Part shown: positions 43,497 through 53,132 of the stretch, one piece after another
How the letters are laid out: each line of letters opens with the position of its first letter
Numbering within the stretch: position 1 is the stretch's first letter
Assembly (NCBI GenBank): GCA_031179305.1
Contig: JAPSHX010000019.1
Location: forward strand, 1 to 64,000
From: Paenarthrobacter sp.
GTDB lineage: Bacteria; Actinomycetota; Actinomycetes; Actinomycetales; Micrococcaceae
DNA length: 64,000 bases
Direction: 5' to 3'
The notes under the pieces: model-generated
Seen by the model: only the letters and a program-made list of their open reading frames with translations
Databases searched by the model: none
What the model was told of the DNA's origin: nothing
Position numbers and translations under genes: made by a program

Positions 43497-46400
43497 TTGC
43501 ACCTGAAAAGTTTGACTGTCCGAGGATTCAAGTCGTTTGCGTCTGCCACGACCTTCGACTTTGAGCCGGGCGTCACTGCCGTCGTTGGTCCCAACGGCTC
43601 GGGCAAATCCAATGTGGTGGATGCCCTGGCCTGGGTCATGGGAGAGCAGGGCGCCAAAACCCTCCGCGGCGGCAAGATGGAAGATGTCATCTTTGCGGGT
43701 ACGTCCGGCCGGCCACCATTGGGCAGGGCCCATGTAGCCCTGACAATCGACAATGCAGACAACGCGCTCCCCATCGAGTACAGCGAAGTCACTATCTCCC
43801 GGACCCTCTTCCGTACGGGCGGGTCCGAGTACGCCATCAACGGCGCACCCTGCAGGCTCCTGGACATCCAGGAACTCCTTTCCGATTCCGGCCTCGGCCG
43901 CGAAATGCACGTCATCGTGGGACAGGGCCAGCTGGACCGCGTACTCCATGCCACTCCGGAGGACCGCCGTGGCTTCATTGAAGAAGCCGCAGGAATCCTT
44001 AAGCACCGCCGCCGCAAGGAAAAGACTGTCCGCAAACTGGAAGCCATGCAGGCCAACCTCGCACGGCTCGGTGACCTTACGGCGGAGATACGGCGGCAAT
44101 TAACTCCGTTGGGCAAGCAGGCAGAAATAGCCCGACGTGCCCAAACAGTCCAGTTCGATGTCCGTGATGCCCGCGCCCGACTTCTTGCGGACGACCTCGT
44201 GCAACTGACCACAACGCTTGAAAAGGACGTTGCCGACGAAGCCGCCCTCAAGGAGCGCCGCCAGGTGGTTGAGGCGGAGCTGGGTGCGGGAAGGCGACGC
44301 CAAGCGGCCTTGGAACAGCAGGCCGCCGAAGCCACACCGCGACTCAACGCTGCGCGCGACCATTGGTACCAGCTCTCAGCCAACAGGGAACGACTCCGCT
44401 CACTGGGGTCTCTGGCCACCGAGCGCAGAAGGCTCCTGGGTTCGTCCGAGACGTCCCCGGACACCGGACGCGACCCTGAGCAACTCGAACGCCAGGCGGC
44501 CAAGGTCCGGGAGGAACAAGCTGCTCTGGAGCACGACATCCTTGCAAAGCAAGCGGCGCTCTTGGAAGCCACAGTTGCGAAAGACTCGGTCGAAGCGCTC
44601 GCGGCTGCGGAGGACAAACGCTTAACGGCAATGCTGAGGGCAGCCGCCGACCGTCGGGAGGGGCTGGCGAGACTGGCAGGGCAGGTGGCCGCGGCCAGGT
44701 CCAGGGCTGAAGCTGCCGAGGCGGAACGAGGCCGCCTCAGGGAATCCCTTGCCGCCGGTGATGAACGGCGCCGCAAAGCCCAAAGCGAGTTCACGGCCCT
44801 CGAATCGCAGGTGGCCGGCGTAGAAGATGGCGAAGAGAGCCTTGATGCTGAATACGAGGATGCCAACGACGTCCTCGATGCAGTCCTCGAGGAGATCGAA
44901 GAACTGAAAGCTTCTGAGCGGGAGGCTGTCCGCGAGCGGGACGCGCTGACGGCACGACGCGAAGCCCTTCAGCTTGGACTCAACCGCAAGGACGGGTCCG
45001 GAAGTCTGCTCACAGCCGACGGCGTGCTTGGACCTTTGGCCGCGCTGGTCACCATTGAGCCGGGGTACGAGGCCGCCATTGCTGCCGCCTTGGGCAGTGC
45101 CTCCGATGCCTTGGTGGTTGCCAATACGGATAGTGCCGTAGAAGCCATTCGATTGTTGAAGGATGACGACGGCGGGCGGGCAGCACTGCTTCTAGCCGGC
45201 GGTGACACCGCAGGTGAAGATGCCCGCGCGAACCACGTTCTTCCCCTAGGCAGCCGCTGGGCAGCGGATCTTGTCAAGATCGCTGATCCCGCTGCCCAAG
45301 GCGCGCTCGGGCTCCTGGCCCGGACCGCCGTCGTCGATGATCTGGAGGCGGCGGCAGCCTTCATCGCGGAACATCATCACCTCACGGCCGTCACCCGTGA
45401 AGGTGACGTCCTGACCTCCCTCACCATCACAGGAGGATCGGCCAACGCACCGTCACTGCTTGAGGTCCAGGCAGCAGTTGACGACGCCGTTGCCCGGCTT
45501 CAGGAGGTCACAGCCCGTCTGGAACGTGGACGCTTCGCCCTGGCCGGGGCTCAGTCCCGCCGCGCTGAAGCGCAGGACCGCGCCGACGCCGCGTTGGAGC
45601 GGCTGCACGAATCGGATGCCCGGCTTGCGGCGGTAGCAGAGCGATTGGGTCACCTTAATTCGGTTCTTCGCAGTGCTGTTGGCGAAAGCGAACGGCTCGC
45701 AGCTTCCATGGCCAAGGCTGAGGCGAACATCGCCGAAGCTCAAATGGACCTTGAAGTTGCGGCGGAGCGCCTCGCCGCTGCCCAGGAGGCTCCGGACGAG
45801 GAACCGTCCACGGACCAACGGGATGAACTCGCTGCCAGGGCCAGAACCGCCCGGGCACTGGAAACGGAGGCCCGCCTCGCGCTCCGCACGTCCGAGGAAC
45901 AGTTGGGGGCCATCAGCAACAGGGCTGCATCGCTTGAGCGGGCAGCAGCGACCGAACGCCGCGCCCGTGAAGAAGCCGCTCGTCGGGCTCAACGCCGACG
46001 CGCCCAGGCTCAGCGTGCCGCGGCAGTCGCATCAGCAGTGGAGCAGACCCTCCGGTTCATCGATATTTCGGTGGACTTGGCGAGCTATGACCGTGACCTT
46101 GCCGAGCAAAAGCGGGAGCAGCTGGAGAAGGAACTCACCGAGGTCCGCACCAGTAACGATGCCTTGGCCCGGGAGCTTGCCCAACTTACCGACTCCGTCC
46201 ACCGGGACGAGATGGCACGGACACAGCAGCGGCTCCGTATCGAGGCCCTGGAGACGCGGTCCGTAGAAGAACTGGGCCTCTCCGCTGAACAACTCATCGC
46301 AGACTATGGTCCCGATCAACCGGTTCCTTTGCCTCCTGGAACCACCACCGATAAGTGGGCTGAACTGCGGGCGCCCGTGGATGAGAATGGCGAGGCCATC

Positions 46401-47075
46401 ATTGAGGGAATTCCGTTCGTCCGTGCGGAGCAGGAAAAGAGGCTCAAGAAGGCCGAGCGGGAGCTCGCGGCGCTGGGCAAAGTGAACCCCCTCGCATTGG
46501 AAGAGTTCGCCGCACTGGAAGAACGGCATCAGTTTCTCAGCTCGCAACTTGAGGACCTCAAATCCAGCCGTAAAGACCTGCTGGACATCATCAAAGAGGT
46601 GGACAACCGTGTCCAGCAGGTATTCACCGAGGCTTTTGCTGATACTTCGGCCCAATTCGACCACGTCTTTGCCCGCCTCTTTCCCGGTGGTGAGGGCAGG
46701 CTGGTGCTCACGGATCCTGACGACATGCTCACCACCGGAATCGAAGTAGAGGCCCGGCCTGCGGGCAAGAAAATCAAGAGGCTTTCGCTGCTCTCCGGCG
46801 GGGAGCGTTCACTGACGGCAGTGGCACTGCTGGTGGCCATCTTCAAAGCCCGTCCCTCACCGTTCTATGTCATGGACGAAGTGGAGGCGGCGCTGGACGA
46901 TACCAACTTGGGCAGGCTCATCACCATTTTCGAGGAACTGCGCGAGTCCAGCCAGTTGATCGTGATCACCCACCAGAAGCGCACCATGGAAGTGGCGGAC
47001 GCACTTTACGGAGTCACTATGAGGGGCGACGGCGTCTCCACGGTCATCAGCCAGAGGCTCGGTGCCGGGGCGTAG
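43497..47075 (+). CDS. smc: Chromosome segregation protein SMC
   Basis: Condensin ATPase of 1192 residues organising the chromosome with ScpAB. The N-terminal ATPase half has Walker A VVGPNGSGKSNVVDALAWVMG. Two coiled-coil arms (about 165-490 and 660-1000) flank the hinge (about 505-660, starting GVLGPLAALVTIEPGYEAAI). The C-terminal half has the signature LSLLSGGERSLTAVALL and Walker B PFYVMDEVEAALDD. The start is TTG 43497, where homology begins (LHLKSLTVRGFKSF); an AGGAG 12 nt upstream is distant. ftsY follows 20 nt downstream. Confidence 0.97.
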   Translation: MHLKSLTVRGFKSFASATTFDFEPGVTAVVGPNGSGKSNVVDALAWVMGEQGAKTLRGGKMEDVIFAGTSGRPPLGRAHVALTIDNADNALPIEYSEVTISRTLFRTGGSEYAINGAPCRLLDIQELLSDSGLGREMHVIVGQGQLDRVLHATPEDRRGFIEEAAGILKHRRRKEKTVRKLEAMQANLARLGDLTAEIRRQLTPLGKQAEIARRAQTVQFDVRDARARLLADDLVQLTTTLEKDVADEAALKERRQVVEAELGAGRRRQAALEQQAAEATPRLNAARDHWYQLSANRERLRSLGSLATERRRLLGSSETSPDTGRDPEQLERQAAKVREEQAALEHDILAKQAALLEATVAKDSVEALAAAEDKRLTAMLRAAADRREGLARLAGQVAAARSRAEAAEAERGRLRESLAAGDERRRKAQSEFTALESQVAGVEDGEESLDAEYEDANDVLDAVLEEIEELKASEREAVRERDALTARREALQLGLNRKDGSGSLLTADGVLGPLAALVTIEPGYEAAIAAALGSASDALVVANTDSAVEAIRLLKDDDGGRAALLLAGGDTAGEDARANHVLPLGSRWAADLVKIADPAAQGALGLLARTAVVDDLEAAAAFIAEHHHLTAVTREGDVLTSLTITGGSANAPSLLEVQAAVDDAVARLQEVTARLERGRFALAGAQSRRAEAQDRADAALERLHESDARLAAVAERLGHLNSVLRSAVGESERLAASMAKAEANIAEAQMDLEVAAERLAAAQEAPDEEPSTDQRDELAARARTARALETEARLALRTSEEQLGAISNRAASLERAAATERRAREEAARRAQRRRAQAQRAAAVASAVEQTLRFIDISVDLASYDRDLAEQKREQLEKELTEVRTSNDALARELAQLTDSVHRDEMARTQQRLRIEALETRSVEELGLSAEQLIADYGPDQPVPLPPGTTTDKWAELRAPVDENGEAIIEGIPFVRAEQEKRLKKAERELAALGKVNPLALEEFAALEERHQFLSSQLEDLKSSRKDLLDIIKEVDNRVQQVFTEAFADTSAQFDHVFARLFPGGEGRLVLTDPDDMLTTGIEVEARPAGKKIKRLSLLSGGERSLTAVALLVAIFKARPSPFYVMDEVEAALDDTNLGRLITIFEELRESSQLIVITHQKRTMEVADALYGVTMRGDGVSTVISQRLGAGA

Positions 47076-47095
47076 CTTTATGAGAAGGTAGGGGA

Positions 47096-48301
47096 GTGAA
47101 CGATTTCCTACCCATAATTCTGTCCATTCTCGCTGCGCTCGTAGTGGTCGGCGGACTCGTGCCGGTACTGATGAAAGCCCGGAAGGCCGGCGCCAAGTAC
47201 CCCGGAACACGCGACGCGAACGACCCCCTTCAGTCATCGGCAGCAGGCGGCGGAACCCTTGTGGAGGACCGCCCGGATGCGGTGCAGGCCCCGGCCCCAA
47301 CCTTCGACGGGACAGTGGAGGATACGGATGTCCCGGATGATGCCGCCGGGCTCGAAACCATCGCCATTGATACTCCGGCGCCGGTGGAGGGTAGGCTCAC
47401 CCGCCTCCGCGCCCGCTTGATCAAGTCCAACAACATCCTGGGCAAGGGCCTCCTGGCCCTGCTGTCGGGCGACAAGATCGATGAAAACGTCTGGGATGAG
47501 GTGGAGGAAACCCTCCTGCTGGCCGATCTTGGCACTGAGCCCACCATGCAGCTGGTCGATGCCCTGCGTGAGCGCGTCAAGGTGCTGGGCACCCGCAGCC
47601 CCGAGGACGTCAAGGCGATGCTCCGTGAGGAGCTCATCAAGCTGGTTGATCCCTCCATGGACCGCTCCTTGAACGTCGAGCGCAAGGCTGACCGTCCCGC
47701 CGTCGTGCTTGTTGTGGGCGTGAACGGTGTTGGCAAGACCACCACAGTGGGCAAGCTGGCACGTGTGTTGGTGGCTGAAGACAAGGACGTCCTGTTGGGT
47801 GCCGCTGATACTTTCCGCGCAGCTGCTGCGGAGCAGCTGGCCACGTGGGGACAGCGCGTGGGTGTGCCCACCGTCAAGTCCGACATCGACGGCGCCGATC
47901 CCGCCTCCGTGGCCTACGAAGCCGTTAAAGCCGGCATCGATCAGGAAGTCGATGTGGTCATGGTCGACACCGCAGGACGCCTGCAGAACAAGACCGGCCT
48001 CATGGATGAGCTAGGCAAGGTCAAGCGCGTTATCGAGAAGCTGGCCGAAGTTGATGAAGTCCTGCTGGTCCTGGACGCCACCACCGGACAGAACGGCCTC
48101 AACCAGGCCCGCGTCTTCGCTGAGGTGGTGAACATCACGGGCATCGTGCTGACCAAGCTGGATGGAACCGCCAAGGGTGGCATCGTCGTAGCGATTCAAA
48201 AGTCACTCGGCGTTCCGGTGAAGCTCATTGGCCTGGGCGAAGGCCCGGACGACCTCGCACCATTTGATGCCGAAAGCTTTGTGGACGCACTGCTCAACTA
48301 G
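47096..48301 (+). CDS. ftsY: Signal recognition particle receptor FtsY
   Basis: SRP receptor GTPase docking Ffh-ribosome complexes at the membrane. The 401-residue protein starts with a transmembrane segment (about 5-25), usual for actinobacterial FtsY, then an acidic linker (about 40-95), the N domain and the G domain. G1 is VNGVGKTTTVGKLA, the RNA-contacting insertion is around LLGAADTFRAAAAEQL, G3 is VDTAGRLQNK and G4 is TKLDGTAKGG. GTG 47096 follows GGTAGGGGA directly. Its partner ffh is 5 kb downstream. Confidence 0.97.
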   Translation: MNDFLPIILSILAALVVVGGLVPVLMKARKAGAKYPGTRDANDPLQSSAAGGGTLVEDRPDAVQAPAPTFDGTVEDTDVPDDAAGLETIAIDTPAPVEGRLTRLRARLIKSNNILGKGLLALLSGDKIDENVWDEVEETLLLADLGTEPTMQLVDALRERVKVLGTRSPEDVKAMLREELIKLVDPSMDRSLNVERKADRPAVVLVVGVNGVGKTTTVGKLARVLVAEDKDVLLGAADTFRAAAAEQLATWGQRVGVPTVKSDIDGADPASVAYEAVKAGIDQEVDVVMVDTAGRLQNKTGLMDELGKVKRVIEKLAEVDEVLLVLDATTGQNGLNQARVFAEVVNITGIVLTKLDGTAKGGIVVAIQKSLGVPVKLIGLGEGPDDLAPFDAESFVDALLN

Positions 48302-48306
48302 CGTTG

Positions 48307-49551
48307 TCACCGGAGGGGGGAGTGCTTCGAGGGCTCGCGTGCCGGCAGCCATGCCACTGCGGTGAGGAGGAGCACCCCTCCGGTGATGCCGAACGCCCAC
48401 CCGTAGCCGAGGCGGTCAGCGAGCAAGCCGGCAACAATCGGACCGACAATCGCGCCCGTGTCGGCCGCCATCTGGAAGATGGCAAGTACTTTCCCTCCCG
48501 AGCGTTCGCGGCCGATGACATCGGCGACGGCGGCTTGTTGTGCCGGGCCCAGCAAGCCTGAGCCGAAACCCGCCACCGCGGATGCGATGAGGAATGCGGT
48601 CAGGTCGGTGGTGAGTCCGATGACCGCGGTGGCCGCGCCCGTGATGAGCAAGCCGGGGATGAGCAGGGGCTTACGCCCCCAAGCGTCGGCGAGCCGCCCG
48701 CTGAAGGTCAGCGCCAAGGCGTTGCCCACAGCAAAGATGGCCAGCGCCCAAGCAGCGGTCTCGGGCGCTGACTGCAGGACGGCAACGGCGAATAGCGGGA
48801 TGGTGGCCATTCGGACGCCGAACGTCACCCAGCCGTTGCCGAAACTCGAAAAGATGGCGGCACGGTAAGCGGAGTCCGCCAAGGCTTCCTTCAGAGTCAT
48901 GGCCGGGGCAGGTGTAGCGTCCGCCGCGGCGTTGCCTTCCCCGCTGAGCATGGTGCGCACCACAAGGGCGGCCACCAACAATGCTCCTGCGTAGGCAAGG
49001 AACGGTACCCGAAGTCCGAAGCCCGCCAGTAAACCGCCGACTACTGGACCCAGGACGCTTCCGATCAGGAATGCGGAGGCGTAGGCCCCGGATACGCGGC
49101 CCCGACGCTCGGGCGGTGCGAGACGGATGAGCAGTCCCATGGCGGCAACAGTAAACATCACCGAGCCGGCCCCGCCGAGGCCCCGGAAAATCAGTAGTTG
49201 CCAATAGTCCTGTGCGAAGGCGCACGCCGCGGTGGAGACGGCCACGATCAACAAACCGGTGACGTAGACGTTCCGCTCACCGAACCGTCCAATCAAAGCG
49301 CCGCCGGCAGGGGCGAAGACCAACCGCATGAAGGCGAAGATGCTGACAATCACCGCGGCGGCCGTGGCGCCAACATCGAACGTCGTAGCGAACTGCGGCA
49401 GAACCGGCGCCACCAAGCCAAAGCCCAAGGCGATCAGGAACGCGGCAGCCAACATCACCTTGATGTCGCGCGGAAGGGGAGCCTTATCCGGCCTGATCCT
49501 TGGGGCTCTCACGGATCTGGGCGACTCGGTCATACTATGCGGGTCCTTCAT
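48307..49551 (-). CDS. MFS efflux transporter
   Basis: A 414-residue major facilitator protein with about 12 transmembrane segments. It has the motif GALIGRFGERNVYVTGLLI after helix 2 and a second copy SGRLADAWGRKPLLIPGLLI in the C-terminal half, plus GFGSGLLGPAQQAAVAD near helix 11. This fits the drug:proton antiporter-1 type group. It is convergent with ftsY (5 bp apart) and divergent from amtB. ATG 49551 or the second ATG 49533 could be the start; neither has a clear ribosome binding site. It interrupts the ftsY-amtB interval and is probably accessory. Confidence 0.92.
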   Translation of the reverse strand: MKDPHSMTESPRSVRAPRIRPDKAPLPRDIKVMLAAAFLIALGFGLVAPVLPQFATTFDVGATAAAVIVSIFAFMRLVFAPAGGALIGRFGERNVYVTGLLIVAVSTAACAFAQDYWQLLIFRGLGGAGSVMFTVAAMGLLIRLAPPERRGRVSGAYASAFLIGSVLGPVVGGLLAGFGLRVPFLAYAGALLVAALVVRTMLSGEGNAAADATPAPAMTLKEALADSAYRAAIFSSFGNGWVTFGVRMATIPLFAVAVLQSAPETAAWALAIFAVGNALALTFSGRLADAWGRKPLLIPGLLITGAATAVIGLTTDLTAFLIASAVAGFGSGLLGPAQQAAVADVIGRERSGGKVLAIFQMAADTGAIVGPIVAGLLADRLGYGWAFGITGGVLLLTAVAWLPAREPSKHSPLR

Positions 49552-49631
49552 GTGGGTTTGTGGTGGTAGTTCCGGGGATATTGAGGTGCCTGTGGCCTAA
49601 AACCGGGTAATTCCAGTGAAGTCCGACGCCT

Positions 49632-49705
49632 GAAACATATCCGTAACACCGGGGATATGCACCATTTACGTTGGGGAGGTTGTTGTAACGAGCCCGCAAT
49701 GTAAA
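49632..49705 (+). promoter_or_regulatory. GlnR-box-like elements upstream of amtB
   Basis: GAAAC-N6-GTAAC (49632-49647) and GTAAC-N6-GCAAT (49685-49700) match the alternating GTNAC and GAAAC half-sites with 6-bp gaps known for actinobacterial GlnR. Location 110-180 bp before amtB fits nitrogen control. No regulator gene is in the window. Confidence 0.4.
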
Positions 49706-49808
49706 ACCTGCGCAGGTGAAACACGGCGGCACAAAACTCTTAAGCAGGACGCAAACGGCGTCAGGACAGCGGGTGAACCGCAGATCTAGCAAGAGAGGAA
49801 CGTGCACC

Positions 49809-51140
49809 ATGGAACTTACCGCAGGTCACGTATGGGTCATGGTGGCGGCGGCGCTTGTGCTGTTCATGACACCTGGTCTGGCATTTTTCTACGGCGGCAT
49901 GACACGCGCCAAAGCAGCCCTGAACATGATGATGATGAGCTTCATCTCCATCGGCATCGTGGGCGTCGTCTGGGTGCTGTGGGGCGCTTCGATGAGCTCC
50001 GGCGAAGGTTTCATGCAGATCGTCGGCAGTCCGTTTGCCACCTTCGGCCTTGAGGGTATCGATACCCCGGATGGTCTGATCAAGGTGGGCTACGCAGCCA
50101 CCTTCGCCATCATCACTGTTGCCCTTATCAGTGGCGCCATCGCGGACCGTGCCAAGTTTGGCGCGTGGAGCATCTTTGTTCCGGTCTGGGTCACCCTGGT
50201 CTACTGCCCCCTTGCCTACATGGTCTGGGGCGGGGGACTCTTCGGCCCTGAGGGCGCAATCGGCCAGGCCCTTGGCCCCGCCATCGACTTCGCCGGCGGC
50301 ACCGTGGTGCACATCAACGCCGGTGTTGCAGCGCTGGTCCTGGTGCTGATCATTGGCAACCGTCGCGGCTTCGGCAAAGACCCGAACCACCGCCCTCACA
50401 ACATCCCGTTCGTCATGCTCGGTGCAGCCATCCTGTGGTTTGGCTGGTTCGGTTTCAACGGCGGCGCAGCAACTACCGCAGAGCAGGGTGGCCTGATCTG
50501 GATCAACACCCTCGCAGCTCCGGCAGCAGCCATGATCGGCTGGCTCATCACCGAACGCATCCGTGATGGACACCCGACGTCGCTGGGCGCAGCATCCGGT
50601 GTGGTTGCCGGCCTTGTGGCCATCACCCCTGCATGTGCCAACGTCAGCCCGGTAGGCGCCCTTGGACTCGGTGTGGTTGCCGGTGTGGCGTCGGCCCTGG
50701 CCGTAGGCCTGAAGTTCCGCTGGGGCTTCGATGACTCCCTTGACGTTGTAGGCGTCCACCTTGTCTCCGGCATCATCGGCACCGTGGCACTGGGCTTCAT
50801 CGCCCTTCCCACCGACGGCGTTGGTGGTGGCCTCTTCTACGGCGGCGGCATGGCCCAGATGTGGGCCCAGTTGGCAGCAGCCGGCATCGCTATCGCATTC
50901 TCGGCCATCATGACAGCCATCATCGCCTTCGCCATCCACAAGACCATGGGCTTCCGGGTCTCCACGGAACAGGAAAACGTGGGCGTAGACCTCAGCCTGC
51001 ACGCTGAGACGGCTTATGAGTTCGGCGTCAACGGCCACGGTGGAAGCTTCCAGCCGGTGCACAACGCAATGACTGGAAAGCAGGACAGCACCGAAGATGC
51101 CAAGAGCCCCGCAGAAGGCAAGGAGAGTGTCCAGGCATGA
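49809..51140 (+). CDS. amtB: Ammonium transporter AmtB
   Basis: Trimeric ammonium channel of 443 residues with about 11 transmembrane helices. The family blocks FYGGMTRAKAALNMMMMSF, FAGGTVVHINAGVAALVL and WFGWFGFNGGAATT are present, and the twin-histidine pore residue lies in VHLVSGIIGTVALG. ATG 49809 follows AGAGAGGA; a longer in-frame start at 49716 lies in the regulatory region and is rejected. glnK overlaps the 3' end (ATGA). The C-terminal tail is hydrophilic, as needed for GlnK contact. Confidence 0.97.
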   Translation: MELTAGHVWVMVAAALVLFMTPGLAFFYGGMTRAKAALNMMMMSFISIGIVGVVWVLWGASMSSGEGFMQIVGSPFATFGLEGIDTPDGLIKVGYAATFAIITVALISGAIADRAKFGAWSIFVPVWVTLVYCPLAYMVWGGGLFGPEGAIGQALGPAIDFAGGTVVHINAGVAALVLVLIIGNRRGFGKDPNHRPHNIPFVMLGAAILWFGWFGFNGGAATTAEQGGLIWINTLAAPAAAMIGWLITERIRDGHPTSLGAASGVVAGLVAITPACANVSPVGALGLGVVAGVASALAVGLKFRWGFDDSLDVVGVHLVSGIIGTVALGFIALPTDGVGGGLFYGGGMAQMWAQLAAAGIAIAFSAIMTAIIAFAIHKTMGFRVSTEQENVGVDLSLHAETAYEFGVNGHGGSFQPVHNAMTGKQDSTEDAKSPAEGKESVQA

Positions 51141-51475
51141 AGCTCATTACAGCGATCGTCCGTCCCGAAAAGCTTGAAGCAGTCCGGGAAGGCCTCGAGT
51201 CCTACGGGGTCCAGGGCCTGACGGTCAGCGCGGCCAGTGGCTACGGCCGTCAGCGCGGCTACACGGAGGTGTATCGCGGAGCCGAGTACAACGTGGACCT
51301 CCTTCCCAAGATCCGCATCGAGGTCCTCGCCACGGATGAGCAGGCAGACGACATCCTGGATGTCCTCATCGCCAGCTCAAACACAGGCCGCGCCGGTGAC
51401 GGCAAGGTGTGGACCGTGGATGTCTACGAAGCAGTCCGAGTCAGGACCGGGGAGCGCGGCGCAGCCGCAATCTAA
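51137..51475 (+). CDS. glnK: Nitrogen regulatory PII protein GlnK
   Basis: A 112-residue PII signal protein that binds 2-oxoglutarate and ATP/ADP and blocks AmtB when nitrogen is plentiful. The T-loop has RGAEYNVDLLPK with Tyr51, the residue adenylylated or uridylylated in relatives, and the B-loop is TGRAGDGKVWTVDV. Translation is coupled to amtB (ATGA). No glnD follows, unlike in many actinobacteria; a hairpin and an unrelated opposite-strand gene come next. Confidence 0.97.
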   Translation: MKLITAIVRPEKLEAVREGLESYGVQGLTVSAASGYGRQRGYTEVYRGAEYNVDLLPKIRIEVLATDEQADDILDVLIASSNTGRAGDGKVWTVDVYEAVRVRTGERGAAAI

Positions 51476-51493
51476 GTCCTTCAGCCAAGACAC

Positions 51494-51530
51494 AGCGGGC
51501 CGGGTACCAGTTCAAGGTACCCGGCCCGCT
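51494..51530. terminator. Perfect 15-bp hairpin after glnK
   Basis: Arms AGCGGGCCGGGTACC (51494-51508) and its complement (51516-51530) with a 7-nt loop. It lies between glnK and the convergent glucose-6-phosphate dehydrogenase gene and may act in both directions. No T tract follows. Confidence 0.7.
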
Positions 51531-51565
51531 TGCGGTGTTGGCGGTGTCTTTAATTCATATCTTCT

Positions 51566-52966
51566 TTAGTCCTCGACGACGGTGGGCCAGTCCGCCGGCC
51601 CCGCGCTGCCGGCGTCGTACTCCTGGAGCGGGACGTCGCCGCCCTCCCAGGAGCGAAGAACGGGCTCGATGATCCGCCAACAGTCTTCGGCTGTATCGCC
51701 CCGAACGGACAACAAGGGGTCGCCGTTGAGGATACCTTCCAGTACTTCTCCATACGGCAGCATTCCGTCTGCGTTGAGTTGAGCAACCAAGCTGGCGCGG
51801 TCCAGCGTGAAGATGTCACCGGGGCCGTTCACATCTACGTCGAGACGGAGCACGTCCGGACCGAAGCCGATCCGCAGCTGGTTGGGGGAGTCCACGCCCG
51901 AAAATCCCTTCGGCAGGTGGGGGACCGGACGGAAGGTGATCACGGCCTCCTTGCGTCGGCGTCCCATGGCCTTGCCGGAGCGAAGGATGAACGGGACACC
52001 CTTCCAACGCCAGTTATCGATGTCCACCCGGACCTCTGCAAGGGTTTCAGTATTGCGGGCCGGGTCCACGCCTTCCTCGGCAGCGTAATCCGGAACCGTT
52101 CGTTCTCCGAGGGTTCCCGTGGTGTATCGGGCACGGCGTGTGGAATCGGTGTACGGGGCTTTGATGCTGCTGGCTCGCAGGACCGTCCCCACGGCGTCAC
52201 GCAGGTCCCTTTCCTCGATGGTGGCTGGCGCGTCGATGGCCAGGAAAGCCATGATGTGAAGGAGGTGGCTCTGGATCATGTCGCGGAGCGCCCCGGCGGT
52301 GTCGTAGTAACGGGCGCGGCCCTCAAGTGCCAGGTCCTCGTCAAAGATGACCTCCACTTTCTCGATGTGATCGCGGTTCCACACCGGTTCCAGGAACGTG
52401 TTGGCGAAACGAAGACCCAGGATGTTCAACACCGTGGCTTTGCCAAGGAAATGGTCTACGCGGTGGATGTGGTCCTCGGGCACCAGCGCGGCGAGTGTCT
52501 TGTTCAGCTCATACGCAGATTCTGTTCCCGAACCGAATGGCTTCTCCATCACCAAGCGTGTACCCGTGGGCAGCTGATCCTTGTGAAGAACCTCGCAGGC
52601 CTTCTGGCTGATGTGGGGCGGTAGGGCGAAGTAGATGGCTACCGGGCCTTCCAACCGGGCCAGCAGCTCCGCCAAAGGCCCGTCTGCCGTGACATCCAGC
52701 TGATGGTATTCGGTTGCCGCGGCTACAGCAGCCAGAGCAGCGCGGCCTGTCGCATCGGCTGCATCCGATGCGGCAGCAAAGGCGCCCTGGACCCGTTCCT
52801 GCCACTGTTCAGGGGACCACGGGTCAGAACCCGCCCCTACCAAACGAAGCCCGGGTGCCCGGCCGGAGGCCAGGAGCCCGGCAAGCCCGGGCAGGAGCAG
52901 CCTCCCTGTCAGGTCCCCCGACGCGCCGAGGATGAGCAACGTTTTTACGGTTCTTTTGCTGGTCAC
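51566..52966 (-). CDS. zwf: Glucose-6-phosphate dehydrogenase
   Basis: First enzyme of the oxidative pentose phosphate pathway, NADP-dependent. The 466-residue protein has the nucleotide site LLILGASGDLTGRLLLPGL, the substrate block VMEKPFG and the active-site signature HRVDHFLGKATVLNILGLRFAN, with the catalytic His-Asp pair. It lacks the usual zwf neighbours (tal, tkt, opcA), so it may be a second paralogue. GTG 52966 (VTSKRTVKTLLILG) is chosen; CATGCT lies 6 nt upstream as a candidate leaderless -10. Long upstream extensions of the frame are not supported. Confidence 0.92.
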   Translation of the reverse strand: MTSKRTVKTLLILGASGDLTGRLLLPGLAGLLASGRAPGLRLVGAGSDPWSPEQWQERVQGAFAAASDAADATGRAALAAVAAATEYHQLDVTADGPLAELLARLEGPVAIYFALPPHISQKACEVLHKDQLPTGTRLVMEKPFGSGTESAYELNKTLAALVPEDHIHRVDHFLGKATVLNILGLRFANTFLEPVWNRDHIEKVEVIFDEDLALEGRARYYDTAGALRDMIQSHLLHIMAFLAIDAPATIEERDLRDAVGTVLRASSIKAPYTDSTRRARYTTGTLGERTVPDYAAEEGVDPARNTETLAEVRVDIDNWRWKGVPFILRSGKAMGRRRKEAVITFRPVPHLPKGFSGVDSPNQLRIGFGPDVLRLDVDVNGPGDIFTLDRASLVAQLNADGMLPYGEVLEGILNGDPLLSVRGDTAEDCWRIIEPVLRSWEGGDVPLQEYDAGSAGPADWPTVVED

Positions 52967-52978
52967 TGTGCCAGCATG
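52967..52978 (-). promoter_or_regulatory. Candidate leaderless promoter of the zwf gene
   Basis: Minus strand CATGCT (52978-52973), six bases, then GTG at 52966. The first base of the hexamer departs from TANNNT. Confidence 0.3.
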
Positions 52979-53132
52979 CCATCTTGCAGGTGCGACTTGG
53001 TACCCTAGATAGTCGAGTCCCCTTGTCGATTCAGATTTGCTGGGTTGAGACATATTTGTTGGGGCAATCGTCAAGACTCTGGCGTGCCGCATTGGCCGCC
53101 ATTCGTAGACCATCGAAAGAAGTGCACGGCGC

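Noticed and set aside
43274..43564. Possible acylphosphatase or other gene before smc
   Set aside because: The frame lacks the acylphosphatase signature and runs into smc in another frame.
49761..51062. 433-codon open frame opposite amtB
   Set aside because: Composition rich in His, Cys and Asp without domains; a mirror of the amtB coding pattern.
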